This document shows, one piece after another, positions 1 to 5,184 of a stretch of 5,184 bases of DNA. This DNA comes from Chloroflexota bacterium (GTDB lineage Bacteria; Chloroflexota; Ktedonobacteria; Ktedonobacterales; Ktedonobacteraceae): the NCBI GenBank assembly GCA_005881995.1, contig VBHV01000058.1, forward strand, positions 1 through 5,184, read 5' to 3'. How positions within the stretch are numbered: position 1 is the stretch's first letter; each line of letters starts with the position of its first letter. A program made the translations under genes and the position numbers. Below the pieces are notes generated by a model. That model searched no databases. It was not told where the DNA came from and saw only the letters and a program-made list of their open reading frames with translations.

Positions 1-2
1 CC

Positions 3-31
3 TTGACATACAGTTAATCCTACTGTACCAT
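3..31 (+). promoter_or_regulatory. Sigma70-like promoter of the regulator gene
   Basis: A perfect -35 hexamer TTGACA sits at 3-8. A 17-base spacer separates it from TACCAT at 26-31, which matches 4 of 6 bases of the -10 consensus. Transcription would begin near position 38, giving a leader of about 27 bases before the regulator ATG at 65. The operator-like dyad at 44-54 would then lie just downstream of the start of transcription. The call rests only on hexamer match and spacing; the -10 is imperfect. Confidence 0.55.
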
Positions 32-43
32 TGTAGTATTAAA

Positions 44-54
44 TTGTATGACAA
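44..54. promoter_or_regulatory. Candidate FadR-subfamily operator (TTGTATGACAA)
   Basis: The 11 bases TTGTATGACAA match every fixed position of the FadR-subfamily pattern TNGTNNNACNA, and the flanks extend the dyad as ATTGT/ACAAAT. It lies between the predicted promoter and the ATG of a FadR-type regulator, a position suited to repression. The link to this regulator is inference from family-level operator knowledge and adjacency. I found no second exact copy in the other intergenic regions, so control of the transporter by the same protein is not shown here. Confidence 0.5.
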
Positions 55-64
55 ATGGGGCAAG

Positions 65-784
65 ATGGCAAAGATATCTACCTCGTCACCACGGCAAAGT
101 CTCTATAAACAGATTGTTCGGCAGATCGGTTTGAGTATTATGAGCAACAAATTCAAACCCGGCGACGTTCTGTTGAACGAGCCTGAACTAAGCCTCCAAT
201 TAAATGTCAGCAGGTCCGTCCTGCGCGAAGCCCTGAAAATGCTTGGAGCGAAAGGACTTGTAGCATTTCGTCCAAGAACCGGCACACGAGTACGTCCTCG
301 CAGCGACTGGAATCTCCTAGATCCCGACGTGATTGCCTGGCAGGGCGAAGTCGGTTTTGAACCGTCATTTCTCCTGGAAATATGTGAAATTCGCCTGATG
401 CTTGAACCCCTTACTGCCCGATTCGCGGCAACACGTGGTACCGCCGAAGAGCTGGCTTTCATTAAGGATTGTTGCCAGCAAATGCAGGACGTAGTTGATT
501 CTACCGGGGATTACATTATCGCGGATTTAGCGTTTCACAATGCAATCTGTATAGCTGCTCATAACGAGCTTTTGCAAAGAATTATGGGTACGCTAGGCCC
601 ACCGCTGCGTGCCAGTCGCGTTGTCACCTCACGAGTTCCCAGGGCAAATGTGGAGGCAATGCCTCTCCATTGGTCAATTACCGGGGCTATTTGCAATCGC
701 GACGAGCAGGCAGCAGAAGAGTCCATGCGGCAGTTGGTTCTATCAACAACCCAGGACATCCAGCGCGCGCTGGATGCTCTATAG
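65..784 (+). CDS. GntR-family transcriptional regulator, FadR subfamily (winged helix plus FCD domain)
   Basis: The 239-residue protein is a cytoplasmic DNA-binding regulator of normal length for the FadR subfamily. Residues about 11-77 form the GntR winged helix: the recognition region reads NVSRSVLREALKML (47-60), followed by the wing GLVAFRPRTGTRV (64-76). A linker with WNLLDPDVIAW (82-92) resembles sugar-acid and sugar-responsive members such as DgoR. The all-helical FCD effector domain covers about 100-235. Its usual metal ligands are present at D154, H158 and H202, but the fourth His is replaced near Q223. The ATG at 65 is preferred over an in-frame TTG at 44: the conserved domain starts after it, GGGG (57-60) gives a weak ribosome binding site, and the TTG lies inside the operator-like dyad. 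It heads a sugar ABC locus, so the effector is probably the transported sugar or a derived sugar acid. That is inference. Confidence 0.93.
   Translation: MAKISTSSPRQSLYKQIVRQIGLSIMSNKFKPGDVLLNEPELSLQLNVSRSVLREALKMLGAKGLVAFRPRTGTRVRPRSDWNLLDPDVIAWQGEVGFEPSFLLEICEIRLMLEPLTARFAATRGTAEELAFIKDCCQQMQDVVDSTGDYIIADLAFHNAICIAAHNELLQRIMGTLGPPLRASRVVTSRVPRANVEAMPLHWSITGAICNRDEQAAEESMRQLVLSTTQDIQRALDAL
757..776. repeat. 20-bp perfect palindrome at the 3' end of the regulator gene
   Basis: The half-site CATCCAGCGC (757-766) is followed directly by its reverse complement GCGCTGGATG (767-776), with no loop. It is inside the last codons of the regulator, ending 8 bases before the end of the stop codon. As RNA it could form a strong GC-rich hairpin, but no T-run follows, so it is not a classical intrinsic terminator. 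It may be a protein site, an mRNA 3' stabiliser, or a by-product of the coding sequence. Confidence 0.6.
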
Positions 785-985
785 GGAGAAAGGAGCAAAG
801 CTAGCGGATAACCTATTGCTAATTTCCTCATCGGCTCTCTTGGTGGACGCGATAAATTCTTGATACCCGGCTTGCCAACGATGCTACGGGTTGAAAGTCA
901 TCCTGTCAAGGATGCTGCGCGTCTAGCTACGCTCAGGCAAGCTGAAAGGTGGTATCGCATCCCTACGACAGTGACACACGTAATT
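785..985 (+). other. Intergenic leader between regulator and binding-protein gene
   Basis: About 200 bases without a credible gene. I looked for -35/-10 pairs: TTGATA (860-865), TTGCCA (872-877) and TTGAAA (891-896) are present, but none has a good -10 at 16-18 bases. A perfect 6-bp hairpin, CATCCT/AGGATG with a 4-base loop, lies at 899-914 and lacks a T-run. No exact copy of the TTGTATGACAA dyad occurs. The transporter is therefore either read through from the regulator promoter or uses a promoter I cannot recognise. Confidence 0.5.
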
Positions 986-991
986 GGAGGG
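986..991 (+). promoter_or_regulatory. Ribosome binding site that fixes the binding-protein start
   Basis: GGAGGG stands 7 bases before the ATG at 999. An in-frame TTG at 984 overlaps this site and has no ribosome binding site of its own, so ATG 999 is the start. Confidence 0.8.
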
Positions 992-998
992 TAATCTC

Positions 999-2096
999 AT
1001 GAAAGAAACAAACGACACACCTGGCTCCCTGGAAATGCGACTCAGGCGGCGCAGCCTGTTCAAGGGCGCTGCGCTCGGTGCCGCAGGTCTTTCTTTGCCG
1101 TCATTGCTAGCTGCGTGCGGAGGTAGTAGCAATACCACAACTACTACTACGCAGACTGAGGGGATGTTCCCCGGCCACCCTCAGTGGAACTTCGTATTCG
1201 TCAACCATGTCACAACTAATCCTTTCTTCGTCCCTACCACGTATGCCCTCGCGGACGCAACTTCGCTCCTGGGGTGTAAATACCAGTGGACGGGTTCGCA
1301 GACCAGTAACGTCTCCGAAATGGTGAATGCGTTCAACGCCGCCGTTGCAGCTAAAGCCGATGGCATTGGGGTTGCTATCGTTGATCCTACAGCCTTCAAC
1401 GACCCGGTGAAGGCTGCTCTGAGCGCGGGTATACCCGTTGTGTCTTACAATGCCGATGCACCGGCAAGCAGCAACAATGCCCGCCTGGCCTACATTGGAC
1501 AGGATCTCTTCGCATCCGGTGTAGAGGTAGGTAAGCGCATCGCCTCGCTTGTCCCATCGGGTAACATTGTAGGGTTTATCGCAACACCGGGTTCGCTGAA
1601 CATCCAGCCGCGTATCGATGGCATCAAATCCGTCCTGTCTGCCATGCCGGGGATCAACTTCGTCGAGGTGGCTACAGGTGCAGCGGTTAACGATGAACTC
1701 TCCGCGATCGAGGCTTACTACCTGGGCCATAAGAATCTCAAAGGGATGGTCGCGGTTGATGCCGGTAGTACGCAGGGTGTAGCCGAGATCATGGACAAAT
1801 ATGGATTGGCAGCCAAGGGAGTACATGCCGGGGGCTATGACCTGCTGCCGAAGACACTCCAGGAGATTCAGAGTGGAAATCTTGACTTCACTATCGACCA
1901 GCAGCCTTATCTCCAGGGTTTCCATCCAGTCGTCCAGCTCTTCCTGTACAAGCTGTCAGGGGGACTCCAGCAGCCTTCGAACACGAATACCGGACTGCTC
2001 TTCGTCACGAAGGGCAATGTAGCCCCTTATCTGAATACCCAGACGCGCTTTGAGGGAAGTTCCGACAAGGAACAGCTGGTTTCACCGTCCCACTAA
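999..2096 (+). CDS. Sugar ABC transporter substrate-binding lipoprotein (ribose-type, Tat signal)
   Basis: The 365-residue protein captures a sugar outside the membrane for the permease/ATPase pair downstream. The N-terminus carries a twin-arginine motif RRRSLFKG (16-23), a hydrophobic stretch and a lipobox LAAC with the acylated Cys at 40, then a GGSSN-Thr6 linker (41-51). It is thus predicted to be Tat-exported already folded and lipid-anchored. Residues about 64-345 match periplasmic-binding-protein type 1, RbsB-like family: NPFF (74-77) at the first sugar-binding strand, DGIGVAIVDP (121-130), GIPVVSYNAD (144-153), YIGQD (165-169), R205, a DAG strand end at D254, GGYD (278-281) and IDQQPYLQGF (299-308). 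All are typical positions for sugar contacts or domain hinges. Length is normal once the signal and linker are allowed for. Which sugar it binds cannot be read from the sequence. Confidence 0.94.
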   Translation: MKETNDTPGSLEMRLRRRSLFKGAALGAAGLSLPSLLAACGGSSNTTTTTTQTEGMFPGHPQWNFVFVNHVTTNPFFVPTTYALADATSLLGCKYQWTGSQTSNVSEMVNAFNAAVAAKADGIGVAIVDPTAFNDPVKAALSAGIPVVSYNADAPASSNNARLAYIGQDLFASGVEVGKRIASLVPSGNIVGFIATPGSLNIQPRIDGIKSVLSAMPGINFVEVATGAAVNDELSAIEAYYLGHKNLKGMVAVDAGSTQGVAEIMDKYGLAAKGVHAGGYDLLPKTLQEIQSGNLDFTIDQQPYLQGFHPVVQLFLYKLSGGLQQPSNTNTGLLFVTKGNVAPYLNTQTRFEGSSDKEQLVSPSH

Positions 2097-2125
2097 GCAT
2101 ATTGGAACTGGGACAAGTTGCTTGA

Positions 2126-2167
2126 AGGTGTCCTTTCAGGTGTGGCATACTACCTGTATGGACACCT
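2126..2167 (+). promoter_or_regulatory. Nested hairpin between binding-protein and permease genes
   Basis: AGGTGTCC (2126-2133) is perfectly complementary to GGACACCT (2160-2167). Inside, CAGGT (2137-2141) pairs with ACCTG (2152-2156), separated from the outer stem by a three-base-by-three-base internal loop. There is no T-run after it, so it is not a simple terminator. AGGTGT occurs twice (2126-2131 and 2138-2143), so ACACCT could pair with either copy. By analogy with other binding-protein-first ABC operons it may protect the upstream message or limit read-through into the permease gene. That role is inferred. Confidence 0.55.
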
Positions 2168-2205
2168 CCATGTCACATAATGAGCATTTGAAAGGCGGTA
2201 AATGA

Positions 2206-3246
2206 ATGGCCGAGAACACTGTTTCGGGTACCACCGCCCCACAAACTGAGCCGGAATCGCCACAGCAGGCGCAGGGCAGGCAAAGCTTTTGGTCCACTCT
2301 GGTCCATTTCTTTTTAAGAAGACGCGAGGCCAGTATAGTAATCATTGCCATTGCACTCCTCATCTATTTCCAATCCGCTAACTCGGATTTCCTCTCAACA
2401 GAGAGCGTCCGCACACTCTTTCAATACTTCGCAGCGACGGCTATCATCGCGGCCGGCGAAGTCATGCTGCTGATCTGCGGCGAAATCGATCTCTCGGTTG
2501 GCCAGGTCTTTGCGCTGGCTCCTTTCATCATGTATTTTGCCTACCAGGATGGGCTACCAATCTGGGTGGGTATCATTCTCGGTCTGCTCGTCAGCGCCCT
2601 CGTTGGACTGCTGAACGGCTTAATCACGGTGTTCCTACGGGTTCCCTCCTTCATCACCACGCTGGGAACGCTCTTCCTCTTGAACGGGATCAACCTGACA
2701 ATTTCCAATGCGTTCCCCGTCCTCACGCCCCAATTGGGTACCTTCAACGAGGTAATGGGACACGGCGGTTATTCAGAGATCATCTGGGCTGTGGTCATTG
2801 TGATCGTGATGCAGATTATCCTGAGCTATACACGCTGGGGGCTATACACCGTCGCGGCTGGGGGAAATCTGCTTGGGGCCAGCGAGACTGGAGTCAACGT
2901 CAGGGCGATTAAGCTGAGGAACTTTATGCTGACCAGCGTGTTTGGCGGCTTCGCAGGCATCCTGGAGGCTTTCCGTATTCAATCCATCGATCCACTAGCA
3001 GGGGGCACCGCTATCATGTTCGCGGCAGTGGCGGGAGCCGTAATCGGGGGCACCGCGCTCGCAGGTGGTTCAGGCACAATCGTGGGCGCTCTCCTGGGTA
3101 CGCTGGTTATCTCCATTATTAAGGATGGCCTCACCTTCATAGGAGTCAACGCTAACACCTTTGACCTGATTCTGGGCGCTGCCATCCTGGTCGCGATGAT
3201 CGTGAATGTTCGTCTTCAGGTATTGCGAGAGGCAGGTCGACAATGA
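2206..3246 (+). CDS. Sugar ABC transporter permease (RbsC/FrcC-type, BPD_transp_2 family)
   Basis: The 346-residue integral membrane subunit forms the sugar channel and probably works as a homodimer, since only one permease gene is present. A polar cytoplasmic N-terminus (1-40) precedes the first membrane helix (about 43-57). Further hydrophobic segments follow at about 70-92, 98-113, 118-144, 150-170, 191-207, 240-256, 268-288, 290-306 and 318-335. Family signatures are GEIDLSVG (92-99), VPSFITTLGT (146-155), the ATPase-coupling loop GGNLLGASETGVNVRAIKLRNF (begins 219, key residues G219, G220, N221, A225, G229), and GGTALAGGSGTIVGALLG (281-298). The ATG at 2206 has AGGCGG 7 bases upstream. 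Its stop codon overlaps the ATPase start as ATGA, so the two are translationally coupled. The 109-base gap upstream holds the nested hairpin. Confidence 0.95.
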   Translation: MAENTVSGTTAPQTEPESPQQAQGRQSFWSTLVHFFLRRREASIVIIAIALLIYFQSANSDFLSTESVRTLFQYFAATAIIAAGEVMLLICGEIDLSVGQVFALAPFIMYFAYQDGLPIWVGIILGLLVSALVGLLNGLITVFLRVPSFITTLGTLFLLNGINLTISNAFPVLTPQLGTFNEVMGHGGYSEIIWAVVIVIVMQIILSYTRWGLYTVAAGGNLLGASETGVNVRAIKLRNFMLTSVFGGFAGILEAFRIQSIDPLAGGTAIMFAAVAGAVIGGTALAGGSGTIVGALLGTLVISIIKDGLTFIGVNANTFDLILGAAILVAMIVNVRLQVLREAGRQ

Positions 3247-4043
3247 CAGAGACACCCACGACAGAAGCTATAGATACAGAAGTAGCGGACGTAGTAAGCA
3301 TGGAACACATCGTCAAGCGTTTCGGTGCAGTGACAGCCCTGCGCGATGTGAGCTTGCATTTGAAACAGGGGGAGATACTGGGCCTCCTGGGTGACAATGG
3401 GGCCGGCAAGTCAACCCTCATCAAGATTCTCACGGGTTTCCAGCAGCCGGATGACGGCCAGATTTTCATCAACGGGAAGGAGGTCAAACTCCGTTCGGTA
3501 TCCTATGCCCGCTCGCTCGGCATCGAGACGGTGTATCAAGACCTGGCGCTCGTCAATGAACTCAGCGTGTATCACAACATGTTCCTCAAGCGAGAAGTGA
3601 TGCGAAGCCCTTTGCCTTTCCTCAACAACAGGAGTATGCGCGAGAAGGCTGCTGAATCCCTCAAGAGGATAGGGGTCAATATCCCCTCGGTTGATACCGA
3701 AGTTGCTAAGCTCTCCGGTGGCCAGCGACAGGCTATCGCCATCGCACGAGCTGTTTACTCAAATGCTAAAATTCTCTTGCTGGATGAGCCGCTCGCGGCA
3801 ATGGGCGCGAAAGAAGGCATTCTCATTCTCGAACTCATACGCAACCTGAAAGCGATGGGAGAGGTCTCGATTATCATGATCGCGCACAACTATGCCCAGG
3901 TGCTCGAAATCTGCGACCGGATCAACATGCTCCAGCACGGCACCATCACCCTGGATAAGCTTACCAAAGACACATCTTTGGAAGAACTGAACGAACTGGT
4001 GATGCGCGAGTACCGGATTGGGGCGGCGAGTTCTCATCAGTAG
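3243..4043 (+). CDS. Sugar ABC transporter ATP-binding protein (single-domain, FrcA-like)
   Basis: The 266-residue cytoplasmic subunit hydrolyses ATP to drive import through the preceding permease. All core motifs are present: Walker A GDNGAGKST (50-58), Q-loop Q99, signature LSGGQ (157-161), Walker B ILLLDE (177-182, catalytic E182), and switch H215 in MIAHN. The D-loop reads AAMG, as is common in the sugar-importer group. It has one nucleotide-binding domain, unlike RbsA/XylG/MglA with two fused domains of about 500 residues, so two copies must pair on the permease dimer, as in FrcA-type systems. ATG 3243 is chosen because it overlaps the permease stop and has GAGAGGCAGG just upstream; an internal ATG at 3300 (M20) has no ribosome binding site. 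The protein is full length, with no missing catalytic residue. Confidence 0.95.
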   Translation: MTETPTTEAIDTEVADVVSMEHIVKRFGAVTALRDVSLHLKQGEILGLLGDNGAGKSTLIKILTGFQQPDDGQIFINGKEVKLRSVSYARSLGIETVYQDLALVNELSVYHNMFLKREVMRSPLPFLNNRSMREKAAESLKRIGVNIPSVDTEVAKLSGGQRQAIAIARAVYSNAKILLLDEPLAAMGAKEGILILELIRNLKAMGEVSIIMIAHNYAQVLEICDRINMLQHGTITLDKLTKDTSLEELNELVMREYRIGAASSHQ

Positions 4044-4128
4044 CTCCAGTCAGGTTACTACTATAATAGTGCGCGTAGATGTGCTTCATTAGGGTTCGTT
4101 TTAGTTCTCTCACTTCGATGCACATGGT

Positions 4129-4172
4129 AGTGGTATCAGCGATGTTGGCACGCCCAATCTCCTTATACCACT
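4129..4172. repeat. 8-bp inverted repeat in the gap before the epimerase gene
   Basis: AGTGGTAT (4129-4136) and ATACCACT (4165-4172) are perfect reverse complements with a 28-base interval. Within the interval TTGG (4145-4148) and CCAA (4154-4157) form a second small dyad. No T-run follows, so a terminator for the ATPase message is possible only in a factor-dependent sense. A spaced operator upstream of the promoter at 4189-4218 is an alternative. Confidence 0.4.
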
Positions 4173-4188
4173 CTATGAATGCCCGTGT

Positions 4189-4218
4189 TTGTGGCTGTTC
4201 TTCTATGACTCGTATAAT
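4189..4218 (+). promoter_or_regulatory. Promoter of the epimerase gene, with -10 inside a dyad
   Basis: A perfect -10 hexamer TATAAT lies at 4213-4218. TTGTGG at 4189-4194 (3 of 6 matches) stands 18 bases upstream as a weak -35. Transcription would start near 4225, leaving a leader of about 60 bases. The -10 sits in CGTATAATTACG (4211-4222), whose outer four bases on each side are inverted repeats, with ACT/AGT continuing on the flanks, so a repressor could cover it. The match to -10 is good, the -35 poor. Confidence 0.5.
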
Positions 4219-4271
4219 TACGTAGTGCCTCAAGATAGTTGTTTGTAAAATGTAAAAACTCTTACCTCAAC

Positions 4272-4280
4272 TAAGGAGGA
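4272..4280 (+). promoter_or_regulatory. Strong Shine-Dalgarno of the epimerase gene
   Basis: TAAGGAGGA ends 6 bases before the ATG at 4287 and is nearly fully complementary to the 16S rRNA tail. It is the strongest ribosome binding site in the window and fixes the start that places the twin-arginine signal at the N-terminus. Confidence 0.85.
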
Positions 4281-4286
4281 CAACTT

Positions 4287-5184
4287 ATGGAAGACAACGA
4301 AGTCACTAACAGGAAGTTCACCAGGCGCGGCTTCCTGGGTGGAGCTGTCATTAGTGGCACTGCGCTCTCGCTCTCCTCGACCCTGGGAACTGCACTCCCA
4401 GCGTATGCGAGCAGGGCCAACCCGACCGGTGACGGGTCGGAAGAGTCCTTGCCTTCGGGACGCCAGTTTGAGATTCGCCGTGGAGACAAGCGCGCGGTCA
4501 TCACTGAAGTTGGAGCGGGGCTGCGCGTCTTCGAAGTCGGCGGGCGCGAGTTCCTCTTCACCTATGGCCAGAACGAGATGTCCATGTTCTCAGAGGGGCA
4601 GGTGCTGATTCCATTCCCTAACCGCATCGATCATGGAATGTATGTGTTCAATGGCGTGACGGAGCAGTTGCCATTGAGCGAACCCGCAAGGCAGAACGCC
4701 ATCCACGGGCTTACCCGTTGGATGAACTGGAGCGCGGTCAGTCACGGGGATGACCTCCTCGTCATGTCCCTCGTACTGCACGCTCAGGATGGCTATCCGT
4801 TCGTGCTGAGGCTGCGAGAGACCTATGAGCTGACATCCGAAGGACTCAGGGTACAGACAGAGGCACGCAATATAGGGGCGACGTCGTTACCTTACGGGCA
4901 TGGCCACCATCCGTACCTCACCGTCGGTACGGACTTGATCAATCCTGATATTTTGCAGCTCCCCGCTCAGTCGTATTTTCTCACGAACGATCGACTCATA
5001 CCTCTCCCGCCTCCTGTGAGCGTAGCTGGCACACCATTCGATTTCCGCACGGCTCATGCCATTGACGGTGTCCAGATGGATACTGGCTTCACAGACCTGA
5101 TCTTCGACAAGGATGGCTTTGCGCGTGTCACGCTGTCTGCACCGGGAGGGAATCCCCGCGTCACGGTGTTTATGGACTCCAATC
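4287..5184 (+). CDS. Tat-exported aldose 1-epimerase (mutarotase), 3' end beyond the window
   Basis: The reading frame stays open for 299 codons to the right edge. The enzyme interconverts alpha and beta anomers of aldoses. A twin-arginine motif TRRGFLGG (12-19), a hydrophobic stretch and an AYA cleavage site (39-41) mark a Tat signal peptide, so it acts outside the membrane, unlike ordinary cytoplasmic GalM. The GalM/YihR-type fold follows: PFPNRI (109-114), NAIHGL with H140, GHGHHPYL (204-211) with H208 the likely second catalytic His, then TPFDFR and MDTGFTDL, carrying the substrate-contact Asp region. The catalytic Glu expected near the C-terminus is outside the window, so activity cannot be fully judged. 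The layout is closest to YihR-like epimerases. No lipobox is visible, so a freely secreted form is likely. Its position after the ABC genes suggests it prepares the correct anomer for the binding protein; this is inference. Confidence 0.88.
   Translation, partial: MEDNEVTNRKFTRRGFLGGAVISGTALSLSSTLGTALPAYASRANPTGDGSEESLPSGRQFEIRRGDKRAVITEVGAGLRVFEVGGREFLFTYGQNEMSMFSEGQVLIPFPNRIDHGMYVFNGVTEQLPLSEPARQNAIHGLTRWMNWSAVSHGDDLLVMSLVLHAQDGYPFVLRLRETYELTSEGLRVQTEARNIGATSLPYGHGHHPYLTVGTDLINPDILQLPAQSYFLTNDRLIPLPPPVSVAGTPFDFRTAHAIDGVQMDTGFTDLIFDKDGFARVTLSAPGGNPRVTVFMDSN

Noticed and set aside
21..38. Imperfect dyad TACT...AGTA over the regulator -10
   Set aside because: Only the four outer bases and one inner pair match; the TTGTATGACAA site next to it is far better supported as operator.
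777..789. TATAGGGAGA, similar to the start of a T7 phage promoter
   Set aside because: The upstream part of the T7 promoter (TAATACGACTCAC) is absent; here the bases are the regulator's last codons. Chance similarity.
609..863. Second + strand frame overlapping the end of the regulator and running into the leader
   Set aside because: It overlaps a clear GntR/FCD gene in another frame, has no ribosome binding site, and its translation shows no domain.
1131..1151. ACN-repeat run encoding six Thr as a possible microsatellite
   Set aside because: The codons vary (ACC, ACA, ACT, ACG) and the run is an ordinary lipoprotein linker, so no slippage repeat is indicated.
1107..1925. Long minus-strand open frame (272 codons) opposite the binding-protein gene
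   Set aside because: It lies entirely within a well-supported gene, its translation is rich in Arg, Cys and His with no recognisable domain, and no ribosome binding site precedes it. It is a shadow of the + strand coding pattern.
4060..4070. ACTATAATAGT, a TATAAT within an 11-bp dyad just after the ATPase stop
   Set aside because: No -35-like hexamer is found 16-18 bases upstream on either strand and the gene start is over 200 bases away. The dyad is too short for a terminator and no T-run follows.

Overview
The window carries a compact sugar-uptake locus, all on the + strand: a GntR/FadR-type regulator (65-784), a Tat-exported lipoprotein sugar-binding protein (999-2096), a ribose/fructose-type ABC permease (2206-3246), its single-domain ATPase (3243-4043), and the first 299 codons of a Tat-exported aldose 1-epimerase (4287 to the right edge, where it is cut). 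Base composition is moderate, roughly in the 50s % G+C by eye. Two of five proteins carry twin-arginine signals, and the binding protein joins a Tat signal to a lipobox followed by a Thr-rich linker. This style is common in Chloroflexota, and the Ktedonobacteria would fit well. That assignment is inference; no rRNA or marker gene is present to confirm it.

Region by region: 1-64 holds a sigma70-like promoter and a perfect match to the FadR-subfamily operator pattern just upstream of the regulator ATG, which suggests autoregulation. The regulator ends in a 20-bp perfect palindrome. The 785-998 leader has only a small hairpin and a good ribosome binding site; I find no convincing promoter in it. 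The binding protein is separated from the permease by 109 bp that contain a nested hairpin, placed where differential expression of binding protein over membrane components is usually set. Permease and ATPase overlap by ATGA and must be co-translated. The 4044-4286 gap is more AT-rich and holds an 8-bp inverted repeat, a TATAAT-type promoter set in a dyad, and a near-perfect Shine-Dalgarno sequence, so the epimerase probably has its own promoter.

How the genes work together (inference): the lipoprotein captures a monosaccharide outside the membrane, two permease and two ATPase subunits import it, the exported epimerase equilibrates the sugar's anomers before capture, and the regulator represses at least its own gene until a sugar or sugar-acid effector binds its FCD domain. 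The binding protein-permease-ATPase order with a one-domain ATPase resembles fructose-type FrcBCA systems more than RbsA-type systems. The substrate cannot be fixed from sequence alone. No catabolic enzyme lies in the window. Overall this is a recognisable transport locus; I do not see a new kind of system, but several regulatory structures and the exported mutarotase deserve a check.
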